This document shows, piece after piece, positions 52,615 to 60,788 of a DNA stretch of 64,000 bases. A program made the translations under genes and the position numbers. The first letter of the stretch is position 1, and every line of letters starts with the position of its first letter. The stretch covers positions 147,624-211,623 of the forward strand of contig NZ_PUIC01000010.1 in NCBI RefSeq assembly GCF_022750545.1, written 5' to 3'. Below the pieces are notes generated by a model that had not been told where the DNA came from, did not search any database, and saw only the letters and a program-made list of their open reading frames with translations. The DNA comes from Caulobacter sp. CCUG 60055 (GTDB lineage Bacteria; Pseudomonadota; Alphaproteobacteria; Caulobacterales; Caulobacteraceae).

Positions 52615-53600
52615 CCGACCAGGCGAAGGGCCCGCGCCGGGACGCCGTTGAGCGCCGCCCAGCGCTCCAGCGCCTCCTCGCGGCCGTGGGTGATCCACAG
52701 CTCGCCGGGGGCGATCTCCTGGACGGTGGCGGTCAGTTCGTCCCAGTCGGCGTGGTCCGAGATGATCAGCGGCAGCTCCACGCCGCGCTGGCGGGCGCGG
52801 GCGCGGATGCGCATCCAGCCCGAGGCGAAGGCATCGACCGGATCGGGGAAGCGCCGCGACCAGCGGTCGGCCAGGGCCGAGGGCGGCGCCAGGATCACCG
52901 CGCCGGCGAAATCGGCCTTGCCGCCCGCCATGGCCGGGACCAGCGGGCCGAGGTCGATCCCGTGGGCCCGATAGAGGCCGTTCAGCCGTTCAAGCGCGCC
53001 ATGGACATGGATCGGGCGGTCGTAGCCGGCCTCGCGCAGCAGGGCGATGACCCGCTGGGCCTTGCCCAGGGCGTAGGCGCCGACCAGGTGCGAGCGTTCG
53101 GGGAACTGGGCGACCGATTTCAGCAGGCGGGCGATCTCGTCCTGGTCCGGCGGGTGGCGGAACACCGGCAGTCCGAAGGTCGCCTCGCTGACGAACACGT
53201 CGCAGGCCACGGGTTCGAACGGCGCGCAGGTCGGGTCGCGGCGGCGCTTGTAGTCGCCCGACACCACGATGGCCAGCCCCTTCCAGCGCACCACCGCCTG
53301 GGCCGAGCCCAGCACGTGCCCGGCCGGGACCAGGGTCACCTCGACGCCGTCGCGGCTCAGCGTCTCGCCATAGGCCAGCGGCTGGGCGCGGCCGGCGAAA
53401 TCGTCGCCATAGCGCGCGGCCATGATCGCCAGGGTCGGCGGGGTGGCGACCGCGACGCCGTGGCCGGCGCGGGCGTGGTCGGCGTGGCCATGGGTGATCA
53501 CCGCCCGCGCGACGGGGCGCACGGGGTCGATATAGAAGTCGCCGGGCGGGCAATAGAGGCCGTCCGGCCGGGGGCGCAGCAGGCTTTCGGGCTTGATCAC
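52593..53600 (-). CDS. ligase-associated DNA exonuclease (metallo-beta-lactamase/beta-CASP)
   Basis: 335-aa beta-CASP nuclease. LYCPPGDFYIDPVRPVARAV leads to the metal motif ITHGHADHARAGH. LVPAGHVLGSAQAVVRW, VVSGDYKRRRDPTCAPFEPV and FVSEATFGLPVF follow, and the C-terminal LIISDHADWDELTA gives the last ligand. The family travels with the ATP-dependent ligase at 50.4 kb and is thought to process DNA ends in damage response. GTG 53600 is used; TTG 53636 is possible. Its GTGA start overlaps the extended frame of the neighbouring recombinase. Its 3' end overlaps the thioesterase by 22 nt. Confidence 0.85.
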   Translation of the reverse strand: MIKPESLLRPRPDGLYCPPGDFYIDPVRPVARAVITHGHADHARAGHGVAVATPPTLAIMAARYGDDFAGRAQPLAYGETLSRDGVEVTLVPAGHVLGSAQAVVRWKGLAIVVSGDYKRRRDPTCAPFEPVACDVFVSEATFGLPVFRHPPDQDEIARLLKSVAQFPERSHLVGAYALGKAQRVIALLREAGYDRPIHVHGALERLNGLYRAHGIDLGPLVPAMAGGKADFAGAVILAPPSALADRWSRRFPDPVDAFASGWMRIRARARQRGVELPLIISDHADWDELTATVQEIAPGELWITHGREEALERWAALNGVPARALRLVGYDDEED

Positions 53601-55429
53601 GCGGGCCAGCTTCGGCGGCCCGGCGGGGGCGCGCAAGCCTTGTTCACAAAACCGCGAGGAGGGGGCTTGCGGAAGACGGCGCCCGCCGCTAGGTTCCGCG
53701 CCCTCGCTCTAGGGCGGCCGCGCGCCGTCATGACGCTTCCGGAGAGGTGGCTGAGCGGTTGAAAGCACCGCACTCGAAATGCGGCATACTCGCAAGGGTA
53801 TCGAGGGTTCGAATCCCTCCCTCTCCGCCACTTCAGGCCCTGAGTGGGCACAGAGTTTACGCCACTTTTTCCGGTAAGCGCCTGAAGCAGCCGGGTCTTC
53901 GATCCCATGATCCGAACCTCGCCGTCCGCGACCTCGACACGCTGGGCGAGCGCGCGCAGGTGGTCGCGGCGGTAGCCGCCGCCGTCGAGGCGGATGCGTT
54001 GGCGGGCTGTCTTGGCGAAGGTGCGGACCATTTGCGGGGTGATGGCCTTGGAGCCGGAGTTGTCGAGCATGGCCTGGGCGCGCTCGGCATCGGCCTTCGC
54101 CTGATCGCGGATAGCCTTCAGGCCGTCGATGCGGTCTTTCAGGGCCGGATCGTCGATGTCGGCCACGCCCGCCTCAATGGCGTCGTAGAGGCGTTTCAGG
54201 CGTAGTTCCGACTCGGATGCACGCTTGTTCAGTTCGGCGATGTGCTCGCGGCGGCGTTCGGATTGCTCCTGTCGCCGGTCGAGAACGCTGGCGAGGATGG
54301 TTTCAAGCCGCTCGGGCTGGAGAAGCTGATCTTCCAGATGGCTGGCGACAAGATCGTCCAGCTTGTCCATCGGCACGGCCATGCCCTCGCAGGCGGTCGG
54401 TCCCTGACGCGCCTTCATGGAGCAAGCATAGTAGCGATAGCGCCCGCCCTTGCCGGTGCGGATGGTCATGGCCCCTCCGCACTTGGCGCAATGGATAAGC
54501 CCGATCAGCATGGTCGGGCCGCTGATGACGGCGGAAGGGATGACCTTGGGATTGCGAGCCTTCAAGAGCGCCTGCACCGTGTCGAACGTCTCCCGGTCGA
54601 TGATCGGCGGCACCGGAACCGTGACGATCTCGCTGACGGGTTTCAGCTCCTTGGTCTTGCTGCGCTTGTTGAACTCGTGCTCGCCCATATAGGTGCGGCG
54701 GGTCAGGATGCGGTGAACTTGGCCGATGCCCCAGCGCCCGCCGTCGCGGGTGAAGATGCGGCGGCTGTTGAGGTAGGAGACGATGTTCTTGACGCCCATC
54801 TGGCCGGTCGTGCCGTCGCCTTCCAGCGCCAGCCGGTAGATCAGCCGCACGGTGTCGGCGTGGAGCGGGTCAATCTCCAGCTTCTTCTTGGTCTTGGCCC
54901 CGCGCTGCTCGGCCGCGACGACGCGGTAGCCGATAGGGGGAAGCGAGCCGTTCCAGAAGCCTTGGCGGGCGTTCTCCTTCAAAGCCCGTATGACGTGCTT
55001 GGCGTTTTCCTTGGACTGGTATTCGTCGAACAGCGCCATGATCTGCCGCATCATGACGTGCATGGGGTCATCCCCCATTTCCTGCGTGATCGAGACCAGT
55101 TTGACGCCGTTCTTCGCCAGCTTGCGGACATAGAACTCAAGCTCGAAATGATCGCGGAAGAAACGGCTGAACGAGTGAACTACTACCACGTCGAACGGCG
55201 CGGGTTTAGACGTGCCCGCCTCGATCATCCGCTGGAACTCCGGGCGGCGGTCGTTGGTGGCGGATGCGCCTGGCTCCACATAGGTTTCGACAAGCTGATA
55301 GCCGCGTGAGGCGCAGTAGGCTTCGCCCTGCCGCTTCTGGTCGGGGATCGAAACATCATGCTCGGCCTGCCGTGCCGTCGAAACCCGCAGATAAAGGGCG
55401 GCACGCAGAGGGATTGTGGAAGCGGTCAT
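53597..55429 (-). CDS. large serine recombinase (element integrase)
   Basis: 610-aa frame, of which ~533 residues are the likely recombinase. The catalytic domain opens ALYLRVSTARQ (nucleophile Ser17), with SIPDQKRQGEAYCASRG and VVVVHSFSRFFRDH. The recombinase domain is near 165-280 (PPIGYRVV, YMGEHEFNKRSKT), the zinc ribbon is CAKCGGAMTIRTGKGG with YACSMKA and a later Cys, and a coiled coil follows at ~380-460. Residues ~534-563 are the antisense of tRNA-Ser and the rest reads chromosomal DNA beyond, so the tail is not a domain. ATG overlaps the vapC stop (ATGA). It should catalyse integration and excision of the element. Confidence 0.85.
   Translation of the reverse strand: MTASTIPLRAALYLRVSTARQAEHDVSIPDQKRQGEAYCASRGYQLVETYVEPGASATNDRRPEFQRMIEAGTSKPAPFDVVVVHSFSRFFRDHFELEFYVRKLAKNGVKLVSITQEMGDDPMHVMMRQIMALFDEYQSKENAKHVIRALKENARQGFWNGSLPPIGYRVVAAEQRGAKTKKKLEIDPLHADTVRLIYRLALEGDGTTGQMGVKNIVSYLNSRRIFTRDGGRWGIGQVHRILTRRTYMGEHEFNKRSKTKELKPVSEIVTVPVPPIIDRETFDTVQALLKARNPKVIPSAVISGPTMLIGLIHCAKCGGAMTIRTGKGGRYRYYACSMKARQGPTACEGMAVPMDKLDDLVASHLEDQLLQPERLETILASVLDRRQEQSERRREHIAELNKRASESELRLKRLYDAIEAGVADIDDPALKDRIDGLKAIRDQAKADAERAQAMLDNSGSKAITPQMVRTFAKTARQRIRLDGGGYRRDHLRALAQRVEVADGEVRIMGSKTRLLQALTGKSGVNSVPTQGLKWRRGRDSNPRYPCEYAAFRVRCFQPLSHLSGSVMTARGRPRARARNLAAGAVFRKPPPRGFVNKACAPPPGRRSWPA
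53741..53830 (+). tRNA. tRNA-Ser (anticodon CGA)
   Basis: A complete cloverleaf: acceptor 5' GGAGAGG pairs with CCTCTCC, followed by G and an encoded CCA end (53828-53830). The anticodon stem CCGCA/TGCGG encloses loop CTCGAAA with anticodon CGA at 53775-53777. The long variable arm (ACTCGCAAGGGT region) is typical of serine tRNAs and the T arm reads GAGGGTTCGAATCCCTC. Reads UCG codons. It is the attachment gene of the mobile element starting immediately 3'. Confidence 0.97.
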
Positions 55430-55887
55430 GCCGGGCCTCCTTGTGCAGCCGCCTCGTCAGGCGACAACACGGCGACGCCGAACGGCAGGAAATGCTTCGT
55501 GTTTCGGGTGATAACGATGAGTTCATGCGCTGCGGCGATACCGGCAATCACGGCATCGGCCATGCCGGGGTCGTGACCGGCCGCAAGCGCCTTTGCCTCC
55601 AGCCGCCCGCCGATTGCGGCGGCCTGCGCGTCGAAGCCAATGATCTTGTCATCGTATGTAGAGACGAGACCACTGAGCCATGCTTTCAGGCTCGCGGCTT
55701 TCGTCGTCGCCCCCTTATGCTCGAGGAGCGCGATTCCCTTCTCGATCTCGTGGATGGAGACGACTGACAGAAATAGCCGTCCATCGGTGTCCATGCGGTC
55801 CAGCCAGGTGAGGAAGCCTGCGGATGCTTCCGCCTTCGACGGCGCGAGCATCGAAACGACGTTGGTGTCGAGAAGGAAGCCGCTCAA
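55426..55887 (-). CDS. vapC: type II toxin, VapC-family PIN ribonuclease
   Basis: 153-aa PIN-domain protein. FLLDTNVVSMLAPS gives the first acidic residue, VVSIHEIEKGIALLE the Glu, HDPGMADAVIAGIAAAHELI the third acidic site, and VITRNTKHF the fourth. PIN toxins cleave tRNA or rRNA. It overlaps the antitoxin stop by 4 nt at its start and the recombinase start by 4 nt at its end, so antitoxin, toxin and recombinase form one coupled operon. Confidence 0.88.
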   Translation of the reverse strand: MSGFLLDTNVVSMLAPSKAEASAGFLTWLDRMDTDGRLFLSVVSIHEIEKGIALLEHKGATTKAASLKAWLSGLVSTYDDKIIGFDAQAAAIGGRLEAKALAAGHDPGMADAVIAGIAAAHELIVITRNTKHFLPFGVAVLSPDEAAAQGGPA

Positions 55888-56132
55888 AGCTCGACATCCC
55901 GCGATGCTTTGCGGTTGCGCGGGAACTCTCCGCCTGGGAACGTCCTGAGATAGCTGACAAGGCCCGCCCGTTTGCGCGTCAGCGCCTTGCGCGCGATCTC
56001 CGCTGCTTCGACCGAAACCAGGGCCGCAACGGGCTTGCCATGACGGGTGATGGTCACGATCTCTCCTTTGACGGCTTCATCGACCAGGCTGGAAAATCCG
56101 GCCTTGGCGTCTCTGAGGTTGATGGTCAGCAT
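55884..56132 (-). CDS. type II antitoxin, Phd/YefM family
   Basis: 82-aa protein. TINLRDAKAGFSSLVDEAVK followed by GEIVTITRHGKPVAALVS is the Phd/YefM DNA-binding fold; the C-terminal ~30 residues (KRAGLVSYLRTFPGG) should wrap the toxin. ATG 56132 has GGAGG 7 nt upstream. It neutralises the VapC-type toxin and probably represses the operon through the repeats just upstream. Confidence 0.88.
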   Translation of the reverse strand: MLTINLRDAKAGFSSLVDEAVKGEIVTITRHGKPVAALVSVEAAEIARKALTRKRAGLVSYLRTFPGGEFPRNRKASRDVEL

Positions 56133-56142
56133 GTTGCGCCTC

Positions 56143-56166
56143 CATATGTAGCCATATGTGACTACA
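56143..56166 (-). promoter_or_regulatory. candidate operator of the toxin-antitoxin-recombinase operon
   Basis: Two direct copies of CATATGT (56143-56149 and 56153-56159) are spaced 10 bp apart, overlapped by an inverted repeat TGTAG (56147-56151) and CTACA (56162-56166). They lie 11-34 bp upstream of the antitoxin start, where Phd-type antitoxins bind. Confidence 0.5.
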
Positions 56167-56216
56167 CGTAATCTATTGGAGGGCGGATTTCAACGTCGAT
56201 TTCGACGCTTGGAGCA

Positions 56217-56462
56217 TCAGCCGCCGGAACCGAATAACTCGTCGAACAGGTCGCCGAACCACTGCTCAAACACCTCGACCTCGGCCTGCGTGACCGGAAC
56301 GGGGCGCGGCCAATCATCGGTGACGGTCCATGTGGACAGGTCATGCTTGGCTGGCCGGCCGGGGAACGGCCACGGATAGCCCAACAGCGCCTCGAGCTGC
56401 TCGGATGCCATCGACGGCCTGACGCGCCGGGCGCGAGAGCGCACGCCGCGATCAGACGGCAT
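56217..56462 (-). CDS. small conserved mobile-element protein, unknown function
   Basis: 81-aa acidic protein. The distinctive core is LGYPWPFPGRPAKHDLSTWT, followed by PVTQAEVEVFEQWFGDLFDE and an aromatic/acidic end. I do not recognise a domain, but similar proteins next to AlpA regulators are familiar from alphaproteobacterial elements. ATG 56462 overlaps the end of the AlpA gene by 11 nt; ATG 56411 is a shorter option. Coupled translation with AlpA suggests a shared role in excision or transfer control. Confidence 0.65.
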   Translation of the reverse strand: MPSDRGVRSRARRVRPSMASEQLEALLGYPWPFPGRPAKHDLSTWTVTDDWPRPVPVTQAEVEVFEQWFGDLFDELFGSGG

Positions 56463-56670
56463 CGAGGCCGCGCCCGCTTCCGGGCCGCCACGCCACGGGA
56501 TCGGCGACCCATCGGTTGATGTCGGATTCCCGCCAGCCCGCGCCATTGATGCTGATCTTGATCTGGGGCGGGAACGTGCCCTCGGCGATCTTGCGGTAGA
56601 TAGTGGACCTTGAGAGACCCGTCCGGTCGCGGACGGTGTCCATGCGGATGATACGGTCTGGTTGGCGCAT
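56452..56670 (-). CDS. AlpA-family transcriptional regulator / excisionase
   Basis: 72-aa winged helix protein. RIIRMDTVRDRTGLSRSTIY then FPPQIKISINGAGWRESDIN and RWVADPVAW are the AlpA/Phage_AlpA pattern. These proteins act as excisionase-like activators of element genes. It is transcribed toward the toxin-antitoxin and recombinase genes. A 130-bp gap separates it from the relaxase stop. Confidence 0.88.
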   Translation of the reverse strand: MRQPDRIIRMDTVRDRTGLSRSTIYRKIAEGTFPPQIKISINGAGWRESDINRWVADPVAWRPGSGRGLDAV

Positions 56671-56800
56671 GGCCGCGATGCCTCCCGCTGACTGTTTCTG
56701 AAAACTTCCAAGTCAGGCAAGAGCAATGATTTGTTGTTATGCAATAGATATTTAGGCGTCGTAGTAGTGTGGCGAAGAGAAGGCGGCAAATAGGATGGTT

Positions 56801-59707
56801 CTACAGCCCGAGACCCCGGCCCCGGCCAAGCCCGAACGTGAGGGTAAGGTCGCGGCCGACGCCCATCCCCGAATCGAACGCGATGCCGAGTTCGCGCTTG
56901 CGGCCAGCCAGAAGGGACTCCATTTGCGGATCGCGTTCCAGGCTGTGCGCCATGTTGCCCATCTCCGCCCGCGCGGCCCTGTGGCCGGAATAATCGCCCG
57001 CCCCATAGCGTTCGTCGCTGGCCCTGTGGAGGTTTTGCCAGCGTTCCACGAAGCGGTCGGCGCGCAGGCCGGGATCGGTGCGTAGCTCGGTTTCCAGTTG
57101 CAGGGCGCGGATGGCGCGCCGCGTGTTGCCTGACGCCGCCTCCGTCGCAAGCTCCGGGTTCTTCTTGTAGGCCGCTTCGGCATCATGCGAGCCGTGGGGG
57201 CGCACCTCCTCGAACCGCTGGCGCGCCTCCTGCAATTCCCTGACCTGATCGGGGCTGGCCTTGCCGCCCTGCTCCTGCGCCGCGAAGATCACATCGACGG
57301 CGCGGGCATGGCGGACGAGCGCCCGGCCACGGGCGCGGCGCAACGCCGCCTCCGGGTCTTTCTCCACCTTCCTTTCCGGCCCCTGTCCGCCTTCGGCGGG
57401 CAGGCGCAGCCCGTCGAACATGCCGCGCACCTTTTCGGGAACTTGGCGCACGATCTCGACAACCCGCTCCACCCGCTCGCGGAAGGTGATGCCGCGCCGC
57501 TCGGCGTAGTCACGGGCGGGTTCGTAGTCGCTCGCCATGTCCTTGGAGCGGTTGCGCGACAAGACGTTGATGAGCTTGTCCTGACTGGCGAAGTCGTCGC
57601 GGCCGTAATGCAGGTCCATGCTGTCGCGGTGGCGCGAGAGGGCGACATAGCTGCCGTGACCGTCCATGCCCGGCGTCGCCAGGACATGAGCGCGGTCCAC
57701 GGTCATGCCCTGCGCCTTATGGATAGTCACGGCATATCCGTGGTCGATGCGATTATAGTCCTTTAGGTCGAACGCGACATCGCGGCCGTCGTCGGTGCGC
57801 ACGGTCATGCTCTGCGCGCTGACCTGCTCGATAGTCCCGAGCGTGCCGTTCTTCACGCCAAGGCCGCGCTCGTTAGCCAAGAACATCACGCGGTCGCCGG
57901 GGGCGAAGGTTCGCGCGCCACGCTCGACTGTGACGCGCACGTCCTTGTCAAGGTTGCCGGATTCCCGCATCCGGTCGCGAGCGGCTTCGTTCAATTCCCG
58001 CACTTCCGCATTGGTGTGGGTGAGGATGATGCGGCTGGCGTCGGGGTTCGCCTGCCGCTCGCGGTTCCAGCGATCGATCAGGTCGCTGCGCGCCTGTTCG
58101 CGGGTTTCGGCGGAATGCACCATGCCATGCTGCCCATAGACATGAATCGCATCGCCCGTCCGGCCGGTCGCCAGGTCGCGCGTGGCATCACGCTGCCAAT
58201 CCTCCCGCTGGCGGCGCACCTCGCCGATCTCCGCGCCGCCGTGGCGTTCGTGTATGGAGCGGAACGCCGCGCCCGCTTCGATGGACTGTAGCTGCTGCGG
58301 ATCGCCGACCAGCACCACTTTCGCGCCAGCGTCGGCGGCATTGGATAGCACGCGCTCCAACTGGCGCGTGCCGACCATGCCTGCCTCGTCGATGACAAGC
58401 ACATCGCGGGATGTGAGGATGTCACGGCCCTGCGCCCAACTATGTTCCATGCTGGCGATGGTGCGCGACGCGATGCCCGATCCGCCTTCCAGATTTTCGG
58501 CGGCGATACCGGACAGGGCCGCGCCGCGCACGCTGTAACCGGCATCCTCCCAAGCCTCGCGCGCGACACCCAGCATCGCGCTTTTCCCGGTCCCGGCATA
58601 GCCGACGACAATGCCGAGATCGCGCCCGTCCGTGACATGCGCCAGGGCGTCGGCCTGCTCGCCGGACAGGACAAGGCCGCGCGATTCCGCACGCGCCAGC
58701 GCCGCCCGCCTGCCGGCGTCGTTCACCTCGTGGCGCTCCCTCTCGGCCATGAGTTCGGAGGCGCGGTGCAGGCGCTGTTCCGCCTCGATCATGTCGCGGG
58801 TGGTGAAGCGGTCCTGCCCGGCATCGTCCTTGCCGAGTTCGACAAGATCGGGCACGCCGCGCATCGCGCCCATGACCTCGTTGAACTGGTCGATCCCGTC
58901 ACTGTGCCGGTGCGCGAACATCGCCATGTCGCGCCGAGTGAACGTCGATTGCTGTTGCGTAATCGCGTCGAGAGCGGCGGAAGGATCGGCGACGATCCGC
59001 GCGCCGTTCTCGCGAGCGATGCGCCGGTGATTCTCGGCGCGGTCGGCCTCGATCCCGGCGGCCTCGATGCGCTGCGCTGGCGCGCCAATCTTGGTCTGCG
59101 GCTCAAGGCCGATCCTCTGCGCCTCAAGGCTGCGATGGTCGATCCGCGCGTCAATGTCGAGTTCGGTAAGGCGCTCGTTGACATGATCGGCCCACCGTTC
59201 CCGCCAGCGCCCGATCATTTCCGTGCGGTTCCAGTCTCGCACCTTCTGGCCGAAACCGTTATCGTTCACGCTACGCATGGTCAGCATGACATGGGCGTGG
59301 GGCTTGGGCTGGCCGTCCTCGGCCATGTCCCAATGCACATTGAGGTCGGCGATCATGCCCTGGTCCACAAACTCGGCCTGCACGAAGTCGCGGGCAAGTT
59401 CGATGCCCTGCGCCTGTGTCATCTCGCGCGGAAGGGCAAATTCCACCTCGCGGCAAAGCTGGGAGTCCTTTCGTTTCTCGAACGCCTCGACATCGTTCCA
59501 AAGCTTTTCGCGGTCGCTCCATCGCTCCGGTGCGTTCTCCGGCAGCATGATCTCGGAATGGACGACGCCAGGCTTGTTCGAGAAGTCATGGTCACGGTCC
59601 AGCCGGTCATCGCGCAACCGCGAGGCTGAACGGTAGGCAGCGGCTGCGACCACGCTGCGGCCCGCCGCGCGTCCGATGATCTGAACGGAGAAATGGTAGA
59701 TCGCCAT
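56801..59707 (-). CDS. traA: TraA-type relaxase with helicase domain (MOBQ)
   Basis: 968-aa conjugative relaxase. The MobA/MobL domain (~1-220) has Tyr25 in AAAAYRSASR as likely nicking residue and the metal cluster His125, His137 and His139 (NVHWD; PKPHAHVML). The helicase part has Walker A GYAGTGKS (369-376), DEAGMVG (440-446), GDPQQLQSIEAGAAFRSI and a C-terminal VTIHKAQGMTVDRAHV. A basic coiled tail closes it. It nicks oriT and unwinds the transferred strand. It is divergent from a traD-like start, so oriT is likely in the ~170-bp gap at 59,708-59,875, as in Ti-type systems. Confidence 0.9.
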   Translation of the reverse strand: MAIYHFSVQIIGRAAGRSVVAAAAYRSASRLRDDRLDRDHDFSNKPGVVHSEIMLPENAPERWSDREKLWNDVEAFEKRKDSQLCREVEFALPREMTQAQGIELARDFVQAEFVDQGMIADLNVHWDMAEDGQPKPHAHVMLTMRSVNDNGFGQKVRDWNRTEMIGRWRERWADHVNERLTELDIDARIDHRSLEAQRIGLEPQTKIGAPAQRIEAAGIEADRAENHRRIARENGARIVADPSAALDAITQQQSTFTRRDMAMFAHRHSDGIDQFNEVMGAMRGVPDLVELGKDDAGQDRFTTRDMIEAEQRLHRASELMAERERHEVNDAGRRAALARAESRGLVLSGEQADALAHVTDGRDLGIVVGYAGTGKSAMLGVAREAWEDAGYSVRGAALSGIAAENLEGGSGIASRTIASMEHSWAQGRDILTSRDVLVIDEAGMVGTRQLERVLSNAADAGAKVVLVGDPQQLQSIEAGAAFRSIHERHGGAEIGEVRRQREDWQRDATRDLATGRTGDAIHVYGQHGMVHSAETREQARSDLIDRWNRERQANPDASRIILTHTNAEVRELNEAARDRMRESGNLDKDVRVTVERGARTFAPGDRVMFLANERGLGVKNGTLGTIEQVSAQSMTVRTDDGRDVAFDLKDYNRIDHGYAVTIHKAQGMTVDRAHVLATPGMDGHGSYVALSRHRDSMDLHYGRDDFASQDKLINVLSRNRSKDMASDYEPARDYAERRGITFRERVERVVEIVRQVPEKVRGMFDGLRLPAEGGQGPERKVEKDPEAALRRARGRALVRHARAVDVIFAAQEQGGKASPDQVRELQEARQRFEEVRPHGSHDAEAAYKKNPELATEAASGNTRRAIRALQLETELRTDPGLRADRFVERWQNLHRASDERYGAGDYSGHRAARAEMGNMAHSLERDPQMESLLAGRKRELGIAFDSGMGVGRDLTLTFGLGRGRGLGL

Positions 59708-59875
59708 GGCGACCGACCAACTACTGCTCTCAAGCGCACGTCGGAACGACGTATAAGCGCGCCCTCGAAACTAATTTCTCGGGATGACCCGCGCCATTCC
59801 AGGCCGTCCCGGCAACATAGAAGCATTTCAGCAGGCACGAAACTATCATCCCTCCATCGACTGCTCATGGAGGAC

Positions 59876-59929
59876 ATGATGCGCAAGCCACGGGACTTTG
59901 ATGCGGAACTGAAGGCGCTTGAGGATACA
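59876..59929 (+). pseudogene. traD-like conjugal transfer gene, 5' fragment truncated by IS21
   Basis: ATG 59876, with GGAGG 5-6 nt upstream, opens RKPRDFDAELKALED, which resembles the N-terminus of small TraD-type proteins encoded divergently from traA. After codon 17 the similarity stops and the frame enters the left end of the IS21 element, running to a stop at 60,076. The remainder of the gene is not recognisable after the IS, so a deletion may have accompanied insertion. Assignment to traD is from memory of the family. Confidence 0.55.
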
Positions 59930-60041
59930 TGCAGCCACCAATCTGATCACCCAGCGCCAGCTGAATTTGACACCTCGCGCCAAAGCGAATGGTCACGCCG
60001 CGCCAACTGGATGGGCGGCCGTCGCAGCGTGACCTCGGCCG

Positions 60042-60782
60042 TTAGCTCGTCGGGCCAGCCTTCAACTTGCGCATAGACTCGCCGCTAAGCTGCACCCGGT
60101 GACTGGTATTGATCATCCGATCCAGGATCGCATCCGCGACCATCGGGTTGTCGATGTAGCTATGCCATTCCTTGAAGGGTAGTTGGCCGGCCAATAGCGT
60201 TGAGGCTGTCTTGACCCGTGCATCTATGATGTCGAGCAGGTCCTGCTTCCCCAGCTCCGTCATTGGCGCCAGCCCGAAATCATCAAGGATGAGCAGATCG
60301 AACCGACTAAGCGCTGCCCGGACCTTGCCGATCGAGCCGTCTTGGTGAGCGAGCGCCATGTCCTCGAGCAATTGGTTGGTTCGGACATAGCGCGCCGTCA
60401 TCCCATGACGGGCCGCCTGACCGCCGAAGGCGCACGCCATGTGCGTCTTTCCAGTGCCGGTTGCGCCAGTCAGGATCAGGTTCTCGCCCTTGAGAATCCA
60501 GGCGCAGGTGAGAAGTTCGGCAATCTGTGAACGATCCAGATTGCGGCCCGGGCGATAGTCTATGTCCTCGGCCGCAGCGGGAATTTTGAGGCGGGCGGCG
60601 CGCAGGATACGCTTGTGCCTTCGATCATCGCGCCATGCCGCCTCCGCTTGCAGTACATGCATGAAACGATCGGAGAACGGCAGTTCAGAAAAAGCTGGCG
60701 ACTCGGCATGATGCTCGATCGCCGAAATCATGCCGTGGAGACCAAGGTCACGAAGCTTGTCGATTATGTGGTTGGTGTTCAT
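60042..60782 (-). CDS. istB: IS21 helper ATPase
   Basis: 246-aa DnaC-like AAA+ ATPase that loads the IstA transposase on target DNA. Walker A is GATGTGKT (residues 106-113), Walker B is DLLILDDFGLAPM and sensor-like segments include FKEWHSYIDNPMVADAILDR. Length matches IstB. It lies 6 bp downstream of istA on the same strand. It appears intact. Confidence 0.93.
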   Translation of the reverse strand: MNTNHIIDKLRDLGLHGMISAIEHHAESPAFSELPFSDRFMHVLQAEAAWRDDRRHKRILRAARLKIPAAAEDIDYRPGRNLDRSQIAELLTCAWILKGENLILTGATGTGKTHMACAFGGQAARHGMTARYVRTNQLLEDMALAHQDGSIGKVRAALSRFDLLILDDFGLAPMTELGKQDLLDIIDARVKTASTLLAGQLPFKEWHSYIDNPMVADAILDRMINTSHRVQLSGESMRKLKAGPTS

Positions 60783-60788
60783 CGCGCC

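Noticed and set aside
53597..53830. C-terminal ~77 residues of the recombinase frame as a functional domain
   Set aside because: They are the antisense of tRNA-Ser and flanking chromosomal DNA, so not an evolved protein domain.
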